Origin: Hyphococcus sp.
Lineage (GTDB): Bacteria > Pseudomonadota > Alphaproteobacteria > Caulobacterales > Parvularculaceae
DNA length: 64,000 nucleotides
Assembly (NCBI GenBank): GCA_021776335.1
Contig: JAJFGB010000009.1
Coordinates: 868,001 to 932,000 of the forward strand
Reading direction: 5' to 3'
Shown: in pieces, positions 55,121-64,000 of the stretch
How the letters are laid out: every line of letters begins with the position of its first letter
How positions within the stretch are numbered: the stretch's first letter is position 1
Made by a program: the position numbers and the translations under genes
Notes under the pieces: generated by a model
What the model saw: the letters and a program-made list of their open reading frames with translations, nothing else
Databases searched by the model: none
Told to the model about the DNA's origin: nothing

Positions 55121-55849
55121 ATGACAAACACAGAACCGCCATTTCAAATTCGCGTTGTCCCGGTAACGCCATTCCAGCAGAATTGCTCGATCATTCGCGC
55201 GCCCTCGGGCAAAGCCGCAGTGGTCGACCCCGGCGGCGAACCGGAAAAGATTCTAAAAGCCGCCGAGGAGTTCGATGCGCGGATTGAACAGGTCTGGCTC
55301 ACCCACGGTCATCTCGATCATGCAGGCGGCGCAGAAGCGATTAAACGCGAAACCGGCGCGCCCATCATCGGCCCTCATCAGGAAGATACATTCTGGCTCG
55401 ACGAGATCGCCGCTCACTGGGCGCAATATGGTCACCCCGGCGCCGGCGAAGACTGCAAGCCGGACAAATGGCTCAATGATGGCGATCAGCTGGAACTCGA
55501 CGGGATCAAGTTTGATGTTGTTTTCACACCCGGCCATACGCCAGGCCATGTGGTTATTCACCATCAGGGCGCCAATATCGCCTTTGTCGGCGATGTCATA
55601 TTTGCGGGCTCAATCGGACGCACGGATTTTCCGCGCGGCGATCATCAAACGCTGATCAATTCGATTACGCAAAAGCTTTGGCCTCTGGGCGACGAGATGC
55701 AGTTTGTGCCGGGCCACGGCCCCACCTCAACTTTTGGGGCTGAGCGTAAATCAAATCCTTTTGTCGGCGACAGCATCACCGGTTATGGCGGCGCCACAAA
55801 ACAGGCGCCGAATGAAATAGATCAGAAACTGTCAAAACGCTGGCAGTGA
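55121..55849 (+). CDS. metallo-beta-lactamase fold hydrolase (glyoxalase II-like)
   Basis: 242 residues. Metal site HGHLDHAGG (H62, H64, D66, H67), later H in TPGHTPGH, D in FVGDVIFAGSIGRTDFP, and H in VPGHGPTSTFGAER. This is the short glyoxalase II-like branch (YcbL/GloC type) lacking the substrate domain of GloB, so it may act on S-lactoylglutathione or another thioester. Confidence 0.9.
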   Translation: MTNTEPPFQIRVVPVTPFQQNCSIIRAPSGKAAVVDPGGEPEKILKAAEEFDARIEQVWLTHGHLDHAGGAEAIKRETGAPIIGPHQEDTFWLDEIAAHWAQYGHPGAGEDCKPDKWLNDGDQLELDGIKFDVVFTPGHTPGHVVIHHQGANIAFVGDVIFAGSIGRTDFPRGDHQTLINSITQKLWPLGDEMQFVPGHGPTSTFGAERKSNPFVGDSITGYGGATKQAPNEIDQKLSKRWQ

Positions 55850-55887
55850 AGAAGCTTTGCTGCATTTTGCAGCTTCATCGCGCTATG

Positions 55888-55968
55888 CGTCATCCCGGAC
55901 TTGATCCGGGGTCCAGAATTCAAGCACGGCGCCTGCGTGTGGATTGCGGGTCGGAGCCCGCAATGACG
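55888..55968. repeat. REP-like intergenic element with CGTCAT/ATGACG ends
   Basis: Ends CGTCAT (55888-55893) / ATGACG (55963-55968). Contains hairpins CCCGGA-CTTGA-TCCGGG and ATTGCGGG-TCGGAG-CCCGCAAT. The sequence type CGTCATCCCGGACTTGATCC is a dispersed element I know from many alphaproteobacteria. It lies between convergent genes. Confidence 0.75.
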
Positions 55969-55999
55969 ATCTAAGCAACCACCGTAACATGGCGATCTA

Positions 56000-56515
56000 T
56001 TATTCCGACGGAATAGTCACCGCCTTAAAATGAATCACATCTCCAAAAGGCGATTGGTCGTCATTGCTCTCATTGACCGCGATGTAGAATGTGACCTTGT
56101 CTTCCGAGACATCAGGCGCTTGCCACCGCATGTGCCATTTGGTTTCACCTTCCGCTTTTTTTTGGCGGATGGATCGAATTTCATTTCCGTTCGCCACCAG
56201 AAAGCCGCCACCAGCGTATAATTCTCCGCCAGTCGCGGTAACAAGTAATCCGGAAGGACCGGTATCCATTCGAGAAAAGGAGATGGCAATTATATATACC
56301 GAGCCCGGCGTATATTGATCCGATATGCCGGCGAGTGTGATAGCTGCGGAGTTCAAAACCGGTTCCTGATCATAATGACAGGATGCGCAATTCATCGCCG
56401 CATTTGGATCAGCGGCGCCCCATGGCGCGCCATCGGGGTTGGCGTGCGCTGTGCTGACATTAAACGCAGCAACGAATATCAAGCCGATCAAAGCGCGCAT
56501 GGGGTTGCTAATCAT
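56000..56515 (-). CDS. secreted CxxCH-containing protein
   Basis: 171 residues from ATG 56515 (overlapping the upstream stop by eight bases; ATG 56500 is the alternative). Signal peptide ending STAHA-NPDG. The mature N-terminus has AAMNCASCHYDQEP, a single haem c-binding or metal CxxCH motif, followed by a beta-sandwich resembling the Reeler/choice-of-anchor type domain (ITLAGISDQYTPGSVYIIAISF, WHMRWQAPDVSEDKVTFYIAVNESN). Only one CxxCH and no clear distal methionine. It is co-transcribed with the beta-propeller gene just upstream; both products are exported. Confidence 0.7.
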   Translation of the reverse strand: MISNPMRALIGLIFVAAFNVSTAHANPDGAPWGAADPNAAMNCASCHYDQEPVLNSAAITLAGISDQYTPGSVYIIAISFSRMDTGPSGLLVTATGGELYAGGGFLVANGNEIRSIRQKKAEGETKWHMRWQAPDVSEDKVTFYIAVNESNDDQSPFGDVIHFKAVTIPSE

Positions 56516-57503
56516 CGATCGGTTCAACAATCGCGCGACCGACAAAATTTGTATCAGTACCAAACCAGATCGCGCCAGATGGCTGATGGTAGTGCATATG
56601 GCGCACTGAGCCGCCGCCGGACGGAATGCTGGTTTCGCCAAAGAATTCCTCACTTGCCGGATCAAACCCTAAAAAGATGTTCGGCTTCGTGCCCGTTGCA
56701 ACTATCCAAATCCGGCCGCTCGAATCTGCCGCGGTGCCATAGGGCCGAGCGCTCTCGCCTTGCGGCATTTTCCATTCCTCGATTTCCTGGCTCGCCGGGT
56801 CATAAACGCCGAGCATGCCCTTGGCGTAATCCACATACCAGACGCGGCCATCTTCGGTTACTTCAACGCGGCGCGGGCGCGTCTCTGCGCGCGGCAGGTC
56901 AATTTCCGTGAGTGTCAGCGTGTCGGGATCGATGTGACCAAGCTTTGGCACGCCGAATAACGCGATCCAGACGGACCCATCGGGCGCCATCTTGATACCA
57001 TAGGGTCGCGCGCGCTCAGATTTTGACGGAATAAGATCGACCTTGCGTGAAGCGATGTTTAGCCGACCCATCATATTGGCGCCTTGCAGGGTGAACCAGA
57101 TGTTTTTTTCGCCCTCATCAAAAACCAGCGTATGCGGATCACGCGCCGCGGGATCGGGCATTGGAATTTCTTCGGTCACGCCGGTCGCTGGATCATAGCG
57201 GCCGATCAGGCTGGTGCGGTTACCCGCATACCAGACAACGCCATCCGACCCGACAATGAGGTTGTGCGGACCAGAACCAGATTTTAGATCAACTTTCGAA
57301 ATCTCGCCTGTGCTGACATCAAGACGCGCGAGATAGCCGGTGCGCTGGCCAACGAACCAAACGGAGTTTGCGCTTTCAGCAAAGGGATCGCGCGGGCGGG
57401 AGCTTTCGTAAGGAACTTCCCATTCGCGAATATCGACGCTCTCTTGCGTGAATGCGCTGCCAGACCCCACAAGACCTGCCAGCATTGCCAATAAAATCCG
57501 CAT
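56508..57503 (-). CDS. secreted Vgb-like beta-propeller protein
   Basis: 331 residues from ATG 57503, with GGAGGGG as Shine-Dalgarno. Signal peptide (about 1-20, GSAFTQ). Six to seven propeller blades of the virginiamycin B lyase/SMP-30-like type: NSVWFVGQRTGYLARLDVSTGEI, DGVVWYAGNRTSLIGRYDPATG, GRVWYVDYAKGMLGVYDPAS, GRIWIVATGTKPNIFLGFDPAS. True Vgb enzymes have defined catalytic histidines that I cannot confirm here, so this may be a binding protein or lactonase. It is coupled to the CxxCH protein. Confidence 0.82.
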   Translation of the reverse strand: MRILLAMLAGLVGSGSAFTQESVDIREWEVPYESSRPRDPFAESANSVWFVGQRTGYLARLDVSTGEISKVDLKSGSGPHNLIVGSDGVVWYAGNRTSLIGRYDPATGVTEEIPMPDPAARDPHTLVFDEGEKNIWFTLQGANMMGRLNIASRKVDLIPSKSERARPYGIKMAPDGSVWIALFGVPKLGHIDPDTLTLTEIDLPRAETRPRRVEVTEDGRVWYVDYAKGMLGVYDPASQEIEEWKMPQGESARPYGTAADSSGRIWIVATGTKPNIFLGFDPASEEFFGETSIPSGGGSVRHMHYHQPSGAIWFGTDTNFVGRAIVEPIDD

Positions 57504-57627
57504 GATCCCCTCCAAAATATGATTGGCGCCCAATACAGCGCCCGATTTTGGAAAATCTTAGCATAGAACCATACGGAAAATCAGGCGCCCAGTATCCCCG
57601 GGCGCCTGATTGCAGCTAAATTTTCCG

Positions 57628-58050
57628 TTACCTCAACACCCGGCGCAAGCGACCAAAATGCTCGTCCCAGCCAGTGTCGTGGTTTGCCGCCATACCGAAG
57701 GCATCGTCTTCGACTTTGTCCCATCCTTCGTGGACGAGCGTTAACACTGTGCCGCCGCCAACGCCTTCCAGCGTCCAGGTACAGGTTGTTTCAACCTCTT
57801 GCAAAAATGGATGGGTAAAGGTGTGCACCAGCTTTGCTGGTGGTTTCATTTCCTTGACTGTTCCCCAACACATGCGCTCGCCTTCTTTGCCAAGGCTATT
57901 GGTCAAAAGCGCCCAGTCGCTGCCCTCTGTTAAATCATTTTCACCTTGATGAAACCACGTCGCAAGCTTGTCCGCCTCGGTCAGGAATTTCCAGACATGG
58001 GATGGCGGCGCCTTTAGAAATATTGTTTTGACGATGTTTAATGCGGTCAT
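57628..58050 (-). CDS. SRPBCC (AHSA1-like) domain protein
   Basis: 140 residues. IFLKAPPSHVWKFLTEADKLATWFHQGENDL, then HTFTHPFLQEVETTCTWTLEGVGGGTVLTLVHEGWD and GWDEHFGRLRRVL are the AHSA1/START-like pattern with a hydrophobic pocket. These small proteins are commonly encoded right after an ArsR regulator, as here (ATGA overlap). The ligand is unknown. Confidence 0.88.
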   Translation of the reverse strand: MTALNIVKTIFLKAPPSHVWKFLTEADKLATWFHQGENDLTEGSDWALLTNSLGKEGERMCWGTVKEMKPPAKLVHTFTHPFLQEVETTCTWTLEGVGGGTVLTLVHEGWDKVEDDAFGMAANHDTGWDEHFGRLRRVLR

Positions 58051-58370
58051 TTTTTTTCCTCTACAGCTTGTTTAAGTTTTGACAGGCGATCATCCCAGAA
58101 ATGATCGAAGTGATTGAGCCAGTCCTGCGCGGTTTTAAGCGCAGCAGGATTGAGTTTATTAATCCGTTCACGGCCTATCGCTTCGACGCTGATCAAATCG
58201 CCCTCTTTCAAAATGGCGAGATGTTTTGCGACCGCTGGCCGGGTCATGTCGAACTTGGCGGCGATGTCGCCGATCGGACGATCGCCGCTGGCGAGCATCG
58301 CCAGGATGGCGCGCCGCGTTGGATCGGCAAGCGCCCGGAAAATCGGCTGAGCTGGATCTTGAATATTCAT
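58047..58370 (-). CDS. ArsR family transcriptional regulator
   Basis: 107 residues. Winged helix: IFRALADPTRRAILAMLASGDRPIGDIAAKFDMTRPAVAKHLAILKEGDLISVEAIGRERINKLN. No metal-binding cysteine pair is seen, matching the ArsR type paired with SRPBCC proteins rather than metal sensors. It is probably autoregulated through the dyads at 58372-58420. Confidence 0.93.
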   Translation of the reverse strand: MNIQDPAQPIFRALADPTRRAILAMLASGDRPIGDIAAKFDMTRPAVAKHLAILKEGDLISVEAIGRERINKLNPAALKTAQDWLNHFDHFWDDRLSKLKQAVEEKK

Positions 58371-58371
58371 A

Positions 58372-58423
58372 ACATAAAACCTTTTGGTTTCTCTTTATAT
58401 GAAACCTTTTGGTGTTATGTCAA
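58372..58423 (-). promoter_or_regulatory. ArsR promoter and paired operator
   Basis: On the minus strand: -35 TTGACA (complement of 58418-58423) and -10 TATAAA (complement of 58394-58399), 18-base spacer. Two copies of AAACCTTTTGG, each followed by T-rich sequence, at 58377-58390 and 58402-58416 (25 bases apart). One is inside the spacer and one is just downstream of the -10. The outer ACATAAAACC and GGTGTTATGT form a further dyad with one mismatch. Strong candidate for autorepression. Confidence 0.75.
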
Positions 58424-58433
58424 CAGCGCGTTG

Positions 58434-58940
58434 TTACCGGGCCCAGCTGCAATAGAGCGCGTTTTCCTCTTTCATGAGGTCCCAGAGCCAGACCATCCGG
58501 TCGAGAAACCAGAGTTTTGCGAAGACCGCAAAGTGCCAGCCGAGAAAGGCGGCCCAGAAATCCTGTGCCATAAAGCCATATATCGCGATCGGCAGTGTGA
58601 CGCCGGCTGTTAAGCTGGTCAGGAATGCTGCACGGGCGTGCCCTTTCGGAATCGGCACATTTTTGCGGTTGAGCCATACCCTTTCGCCGAGGACACCCTT
58701 GGTCATCCATGCTGACTTGCGTTTTGGTGGCGGGAAAGCCCGCGGATTGAGCCACGTCCAGGCAACAAGGATGATAATGGGCCCAAGGGCATACCAGCTG
58801 ATCCAGACATGGCTCCAAACAGCGAGGAACCAGAATGGCGCTGTGGCTAGTCTGGTCCATCCGCTCAGCGGATTTGCGTGCCGCGCCCATGTCTCGTCGT
58901 CCATACCCATCAGGGTCTCGGTGGCTTTACCGTAGTCCAT
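58434..58940 (-). CDS. DUF6653-like membrane protein
   Basis: 168 residues with three to four hydrophobic spans. The pattern WARHANPLSGWTRLATAPFWFLAVWSHVWISWYALGPIIILVAWTWLNPRAFPPPKRKSAWMTKGVLGERVWL resembles the DUF6653 family of small membrane proteins (conserved ARHANP, NPRxFP and GE motifs). The function is unknown and the assignment is from memory of the pattern. Confidence 0.6.
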   Translation of the reverse strand: MDYGKATETLMGMDDETWARHANPLSGWTRLATAPFWFLAVWSHVWISWYALGPIIILVAWTWLNPRAFPPPKRKSAWMTKGVLGERVWLNRKNVPIPKGHARAAFLTSLTAGVTLPIAIYGFMAQDFWAAFLGWHFAVFAKLWFLDRMVWLWDLMKEENALYCSWAR

Positions 58941-59166
58941 TGAGATTTCCTTCCATTCAGGTCTCTCAATATCAGTCGCGCCGCAGCGTTCCCCGGTTCA
59001 AAAGAATCGCCGCTATTTCATGCAAATTGTGGATTTGCGACGGATGTGGCTTTTTTTTCCGGGCGTCATCACCTAATACACCGCTTTAGCCGACAACTGA
59101 TTCCATTCCCGCTCGCGAGCGATCCACCAGGGTCCGCTTCGTTGGCGCGGCTGCGCGCGAGTAAAG

Positions 59167-62100
59167 ATGCCAAGACGTACAGACATATCCTCGATCCTGA
59201 TCATCGGCGCAGGGCCGATCGTAATCGGCCAGGCCTGCGAATTTGACTATTCGGGGGTTCAGGCGGTGAAAGCGCTGAAGGAGGAAGGCTACCGGGTCAT
59301 TCTGGTAAATTCCAATCCGGCGACGATTATGACCGATCCGGAACTTGCTGACGCCACCTACATCGAACCGATTACGCCCGATTTTGTCGAAAAAGTTATC
59401 GCGCGCGAACGTCCTGACGTGTTGCTGCCGACCATGGGCGGCCAGACAGCGCTTAATTGTGCACTGGCGCTCGAACAGTCAGGTGTTCTTGAAAAATACA
59501 ATGTCGAGATGATTGGCGCGCGCGCCGATGTTATCGAAAAAGCCGAGGACCGCGAAAAATTCCGCGCCGCCATGGATAATATCGGGCTGGAAAATCCGCG
59601 CGCGACGATTGCCGCTGCACCGCCGATCAGGGACGAAGCTGGCGCCATCATCGGTTATGATCGCGCTGCCGGCGTTGCGACTGCGCTACAGAAGATCGAT
59701 GAGATCGGCCTGCCAGCGATTATCCGGCCCGCCTTCACCCTCGGCGGCACCGGCGGCGGCGTTGCCTACAACCGCGAAGAGTTTGAGCATATCGTTCGCT
59801 CGGGGATTGACGCCTCCCCTGTCGGTCAGGTGTTGATCGACGAAAGCCTTCTTGGGTGGAAAGAGTTTGAGATGGAAGTTGTTCGCGACAAGGCGGACAA
59901 CTGCGTCATCATTTGCTCCATCGAAAATATTGACCCCATGGGCGTCCATACGGGCGATTCCATCACGGTGGCGCCCGCGCTGACACTGACGGACAAAGAA
60001 TTCCAGATCATGCGTAATGCGTCGATCGCGGTGATGCGCGAAATTGGCGTAGAGACTGGCGGCTCTAATGTTCAATTTGCGGTTCATCCTGATACTGGCC
60101 GCCTCATCGTTATTGAGATGAACCCGCGCGTGTCGCGGTCTTCCGCCCTTGCTTCGAAAGCTACCGGTTTTCCGATTGCGCGCATCGCCGCAAAGCTTGC
60201 GATCGGGTACACGCTCGATGAACTTGATAATGATATCACCGGCGCGACACCTGCTGCTTTCGAACCGTCGATTGATTATGTTGTCACCAAAATTCCACGC
60301 TTTGCCTTTGAGAAATTTCCCGGCGCTGAACCCAACCTTTCAACTGCGATGAAATCTGTTGGTGAAGCGATGGCGATCGGCCGCTCATTCAACGAGTCGC
60401 TGCAAAAAGCCCTGCGCTCGCTCGAGACCGGGCTTTGCGGGCTCGATCCCATCCATATCGCCGGTCTTGATGAAGGCGATGATGCGAATGCGTTTCGCGC
60501 AGCGCTGGCAGCGCCGACGCCGGATCGGCTGCGGGTCGCGGCCCAGGCGATCCGTCATGGGTTGGCGATCGAACAAGTACGCGCAATCACCCAATATGAC
60601 CCGTGGTTCCTTGAGCAGCTCGAAGAAATTGTCGCAGCTGAACGGCAGGTCGAAGCTGACGGCCTGCCCGGTGACGCAGAACGATTGCGGGCGCTCAAAT
60701 CCATGGGCTTTTCCGATCAGCGCCTTGCCCAGCTTTGCGACGGAGATGAAGGGGAGGTCCGCGCCTTTCGCCACGATCGCGGCGTGAAGCCGGTATTCAA
60801 ACGTATTGATACCTGCGCGGCCGAGTTCGCCGCCAAAACACCCTATATGTATTCGGCCTATGAGCCTGCCTTTGGTGGCGCACCGGAATGCGAAGCCAAA
60901 CCCAGCGATCGTAAAAAAGTCATCATCCTGGGCGGCGGACCCAACCGCATCGGTCAGGGCATAGAATTTGACTATTGCTGCTGTCACGCGGCGTTCGCGC
61001 TTGCTGATATTGGCGTTGAATCGATCATGGTGAATTGCAATCCGGAAACCGTATCAACCGATTACGACACCTCCGACCGGCTCTATTTTGAGCCGCTCAC
61101 GGCAGAAGATGTTCTCGAAATCGTGCGCAAGGAACAGGAATCGGGCGAACTCCTTGGCGTCATTGTGCAATATGGCGGGCAGACGCCGCTCAAGCTTGCC
61201 GGCATTCTCGACGCTGAGGGCATTCCCATTCTGGGTACGTCCTATGACGCTATTGACCTTGCCGAAGATCGCGAGCGTTTCCAGAAGCTGGTTACGAAAC
61301 TCGGTCTTAAACAACCAAAAAATGCAACGGCGCCGTCTCGTGAGAGTGCAGCTGCTCTTGCCGAGAGCGTCGGTTATCCCCTGGTGACACGGCCCTCTTA
61401 TGTCCTGGGCGGCCGGGCCATGGAAATCGTCCGCGATGAAGCGGGCCTGAAGCATTATCTCGCCACCGCGCAGATTGATATATCACCCCGTGAGCCCCTC
61501 CTCCTTGATCAATATCTGCAAAACGCTGTTGAAGTTGATGTGGACGCCATTTGCGACGGTGAAGAGGTCTTTATCGCTGGCGTGATGGAACATATTGAGG
61601 AAGCTGGCGTTCATTCCGGCGACAGCGCTTGTTCGCTGCCGCCTTATACGCTTTCCGACAAAATGATCGCGGAATTAAAAGAACAAACAACGCAGCTCGC
61701 GCTTGAGCTGGGCGTTGTCGGCTTGATGAATGTTCAGTATGCGATCAAAGAGGATGTGATTTTCCTTCTTGAGGTTAATCCGCGGGCTTCACGCACGGCG
61801 CCTTTCGTCGCGAAATCTACTGGATTGCCGATCGCCCGAATCGCGGCGAAGGTGATGGCCGGGCATAAAATTGCGTCGCTCGGACTTTCCTATCCCGTCT
61901 TTAGCCATGTCTCTGTCAAGGAAGTGGTCTTTCCGTTTTCGCGTTTTCCAGGCGTTGATACGGTTCTTGGGCCCGAGATGCGCTCTACCGGTGAAGTCAT
62001 GGGCGTCGATGTCAATTTTGCCAAAGCGCGCGCAAAAAGTCTGATCGGCGCCGGCGCGCATATCCCGATGTCCGGCTGCGTTTTCATCTCTCTCAAGGAT

Positions 62101-62472
62101 TCTGACAAGGCGCAGATGATCAGCACTTCAAAACGGCTTCTCGAAATGGACTTCAAGATCATCGCAACCGGCGGGACTGCTGATTATTTTATCGAGCAAG
62201 GGCTTGATGTGTCGCGCGTCAATAAAGTGCTTGAAGGCCGGCCGCATATTGTCGATGCGCTAAAGAATGGCGAGGTTGATCTGGTCTTCAACACGACCGA
62301 GGGCGCCCAGTCGATCAAAGACTCGCGATCGATCCGTATCACCTCACTGGCGCAAAAAATCCCGTGTATTACGACCGCTGCGGGCGGGCGCGCCGCCGTG
62401 AGAGCAATTGAGGTTATGCGTGCGGGCGATCTCGAAGTGACGCCGCTACAGGCCTATTTTCGCGGCGAATAG
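59167..62472 (+). CDS. carB: carbamoyl-phosphate synthase large subunit
   Basis: 1101 residues, family length. Two homologous ATP-grasp halves: [25 protein letters not shown] at the N-terminus and [29 protein letters not shown] near 580. [12 protein letters not shown] and [34 protein letters not shown] and [22 protein letters not shown] are the paired motifs. The C-terminal allosteric MGS-type domain ends the protein. It condenses bicarbonate, ammonia and two ATP. The gene is separated from carA by nine accessory genes. Confidence 0.98.
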   Translation: MPRRTDISSILIIGAGPIVIGQACEFDYSGVQAVKALKEEGYRVILVNSNPATIMTDPELADATYIEPITPDFVEKVIARERPDVLLPTMGGQTALNCALALEQSGVLEKYNVEMIGARADVIEKAEDREKFRAAMDNIGLENPRATIAAAPPIRDEAGAIIGYDRAAGVATALQKIDEIGLPAIIRPAFTLGGTGGGVAYNREEFEHIVRSGIDASPVGQVLIDESLLGWKEFEMEVVRDKADNCVIICSIENIDPMGVHTGDSITVAPALTLTDKEFQIMRNASIAVMREIGVETGGSNVQFAVHPDTGRLIVIEMNPRVSRSSALASKATGFPIARIAAKLAIGYTLDELDNDITGATPAAFEPSIDYVVTKIPRFAFEKFPGAEPNLSTAMKSVGEAMAIGRSFNESLQKALRSLETGLCGLDPIHIAGLDEGDDANAFRAALAAPTPDRLRVAAQAIRHGLAIEQVRAITQYDPWFLEQLEEIVAAERQVEADGLPGDAERLRALKSMGFSDQRLAQLCDGDEGEVRAFRHDRGVKPVFKRIDTCAAEFAAKTPYMYSAYEPAFGGAPECEAKPSDRKKVIILGGGPNRIGQGIEFDYCCCHAAFALADIGVESIMVNCNPETVSTDYDTSDRLYFEPLTAEDVLEIVRKEQESGELLGVIVQYGGQTPLKLAGILDAEGIPILGTSYDAIDLAEDRERFQKLVTKLGLKQPKNATAPSRESAAALAESVGYPLVTRPSYVLGGRAMEIVRDEAGLKHYLATAQIDISPREPLLLDQYLQNAVEVDVDAICDGEEVFIAGVMEHIEEAGVHSGDSACSLPPYTLSDKMIAELKEQTTQLALELGVVGLMNVQYAIKEDVIFLLEVNPRASRTAPFVAKSTGLPIARIAAKVMAGHKIASLGLSYPVFSHVSVKEVVFPFSRFPGVDTVLGPEMRSTGEVMGVDVNFAKARAKSLIGAGAHIPMSGCVFISLKDSDKAQMISTSKRLLEMDFKIIATGGTADYFIEQGLDVSRVNKVLEGRPHIVDALKNGEVDLVFNTTEGAQSIKDSRSIRITSLAQKIPCITTAAGGRAAVRAIEVMRAGDLEVTPLQAYFRGE

Positions 62473-62585
62473 TATGATCGGCACGGTGAGCCGTCTTTAA
62501 TGCGTCAACACCTCAAGTTAGTTTATGAGACTACACCGAACACGGATAACCGCATCAAAAGCACTTTTTAAAAGGGGACGTTCCA

Positions 62586-64000
62586 ATGAAATCTCATCTT
62601 AATCTAGGCGCCGCGCTTATAGCGCTTGTCATGGCAGGATCGATCGCCGCCTGCGAAAACAATCCCGGCGGGACCGCAACAACGTCAGCGCAAGAAAAGT
62701 CGGCCAAGATCGGCGCGTGGGGCGTTGATCTTGATCAGCGCGATCTTACCGTCAATCCGGGCGATGATTTTAACGCCTATGTGAATGGCGAATGGATGAA
62801 GACGACGGAAATTCCGGCGGACCTTTCCCGTTACGGCATGTTTGATCAGCTGCGCCTTGATGCGGAAGGAGATGTCCGCGCTATCGTCGAAGAACTGGCG
62901 GCAAAGGAAGCAGCGCCTGGATCGCTGGAACAAAAAGTTGGTGATTTTTATGGTTCGTGGATGAACGTTGCCGCCCTTGATGAGATTGGCGTCGCGGCGG
63001 CGCAGCCGCATCTTGACGCGATTTACGCCATCGACAGTCCCGAAGGATTGATGAAAGCCTATGCCAGTCAGCATGGCGACGCGCCCTTCGGCGTTGGTAT
63101 CATCCCTGATCCGGCCGATACGACGCGATATGTCGCCATCATCGGACAGTCAGGCCTCGGCATGCCCGATCGCGATTACTACCTAAAAGAAGATCAGCGC
63201 TTTGCTGACTATCGCGCAGCTTACAAAAATTATGTCGCAGCAGTGATGGAGCTTGCCGGTCTTGAAGATGCGGCGACACGTGCTGACACAGTGATTGCGT
63301 TGGAAACCTCCCTGGCCGAAATCCACTGGTCGGCGCAGGACTCTCGCAATATTCAAAAAATATATAACCCCATGTCCCCGGAAGCGCTCGCTGCGCTGGC
63401 GCCCGAGTTTGACTGGTCGTTGGTATTTGAAGAAGTCGGCCTTGGCGGCGTGAACACCTTCGTTGTGTTGCAGCCAACGGAAATCGATGCGGCAGCGGAG
63501 CTCTTCGCGGCCACTCCAATGGATGTACTCAAAGATTATCTGGCGTTTCATTTCATCAATGAACAGGCTGCCAATCTATCGACAGCGTTTGATGACGCCA
63601 GCTTTGAATTTTTTGGACGCACGCTTCAGGGCACTGAAGAAAAACGCGAACGCTGGAAGCGTGGAATTCAGCAAGTCAATGGCGGTCTCGGTGAAGCCGT
63701 TGGTCAGATCTATTTGGAGCGTCATTTCCCGCCGTCTTACAAAGCAGAGATGGAAGTGTTGGTCGGTAACTTGACAGCCGCTTTGGAAGAACGACTTCAA
63801 CTCAATGAATGGATGGACGACGAGACCCGCGAAGGGGCGCTGTTGAAGCTCTCCACCTTTGAAGCAAAAATTGGCTATACGGAGAAATGGACGGACTACG
63901 GACCGCTTGAGATCGGTGCTGATACGCTGCTCGAAAACGCGCTCGCGATTACCGAGTTCCAGTGGCAAGAGCAGCTCGATCGTCTTGAGGGACCCGTAGA
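62586..64000 (+). CDS. M13 family (PepO/neprilysin-like) metallopeptidase lipoprotein (3' partial)
   Basis: Frame open from ATG 62586 (AGGGGACG upstream) to the window edge, 471 codons. Lipoprotein signal with lipobox SIAAC (C23). The M13 N-terminal domain signature is clear: VNPGDDFNAYVNGEWMKTTEIPADLSRYGMFDQL, then KVGDFYGSWMNVAALDEIG, GLGMPDRDYYLKED and EALAALAPEFDWSLVFEEVGL. The zinc-binding HExxH lies beyond the window, so catalytic competence cannot be judged here. Anchored in the periplasm; cleaves peptides. Confidence 0.9.
   Translation, partial: MKSHLNLGAALIALVMAGSIAACENNPGGTATTSAQEKSAKIGAWGVDLDQRDLTVNPGDDFNAYVNGEWMKTTEIPADLSRYGMFDQLRLDAEGDVRAIVEELAAKEAAPGSLEQKVGDFYGSWMNVAALDEIGVAAAQPHLDAIYAIDSPEGLMKAYASQHGDAPFGVGIIPDPADTTRYVAIIGQSGLGMPDRDYYLKEDQRFADYRAAYKNYVAAVMELAGLEDAATRADTVIALETSLAEIHWSAQDSRNIQKIYNPMSPEALAALAPEFDWSLVFEEVGLGGVNTFVVLQPTEIDAAAELFAATPMDVLKDYLAFHFINEQAANLSTAFDDASFEFFGRTLQGTEEKRERWKRGIQQVNGGLGEAVGQIYLERHFPPSYKAEMEVLVGNLTAALEERLQLNEWMDDETREGALLKLSTFEAKIGYTEKWTDYGPLEIGADTLLENALAITEFQWQEQLDRLEGPV

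Noticed and set aside
58941-59166. tRNA-like stretch (GTTCAAAA) upstream of carB
   Set aside because: No cloverleaf can be formed; the acceptor and anticodon stems are missing.
62473-62585. Terminator after carB
   Set aside because: Only a four-base ACGG/CCGT stem is visible with a weak CTTT tail; too weak to call.

Overview
The window is an alphaproteobacterial chromosome segment of moderate GC content. The main evidence is gene order: dusB-ntrY-ntrX-trkA-trkH-dat-hfq-hflX on one strand, a fused ispDF gene, a DnaG with a degenerate zinc site, and the rpoD-dnaG-yqeY-carA-carB series. Protein style (secreted S41 peptidases, membrane TIR/TolB/TPR proteins, a LytTR membrane regulator) would fit the Parvularculales/Hyphomonadales part of the class, but that placement is inference. 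I see no tRNA, rRNA, CRISPR array, transposase, integrase or prophage.

Layout. 1-5.1 kb: the end of a secreted S41 peptidase, a small lipoprotein, mtnA, and convergent with it an aldolase-dehydrogenase fusion. 5.2-16.3 kb: a long minus-strand run carrying dusB, the NtrYX two-component system, Trk potassium uptake, a D-amino acid aminotransferase, Hfq, HflX and an inositol-phosphatase-like enzyme. ntrB and ntrC, usual neighbours of ntrYX, are absent from the locus. 16.4-23.0 kb: ispDF, a DUF2007 protein, pncC/cinA, an ABM protein, a COQ10/RatA-like protein, a GST-like protein, two small unknown genes in AT-rich DNA, lipA and a membrane protein. 23.5-31.7 kb: alanine dehydrogenase, a LytTR regulator divergent from a DUF2306 gene, a three-gene envelope operon (small beta protein, DUF885-like lipoprotein, PepSY protein), and a MerR regulator with a secreted alpha/beta hydrolase.

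31.7-50.7 kb: accessory material woven into housekeeping genes. It has a KAP P-loop NTPase, a MarR-S41 peptidase pair lying between two copies of a REP-like repeat, then rpoD and dnaG. Beyond dnaG is a 10.4-kb interruption holding a TIR-WD40 membrane protein, a pentapeptide-like membrane protein, a secreted protein, an AraC regulator, a TIR-TolB-TPR protein and typA. The pentapeptide gene sits between two identical 54-bp direct repeats, one of which is the 3' end of the TIR-WD40 gene. This looks like a small cassette inserted into, and regenerating, the end of that gene.

50.8-64 kb: yqeY, carA, a 6.5-kb stretch of mixed accessory genes (YcaQ-type glycosylase, thioesterase, YHS protein, metallo-beta-lactamase fold hydrolase, CxxCH protein, beta-propeller, ArsR-SRPBCC pair, DUF6653-like), then carB and the start of an M13 metallopeptidase. 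Several accessory regulators carry readable operators next to their own starts: MerR, MarR, ArsR and possibly AraC.
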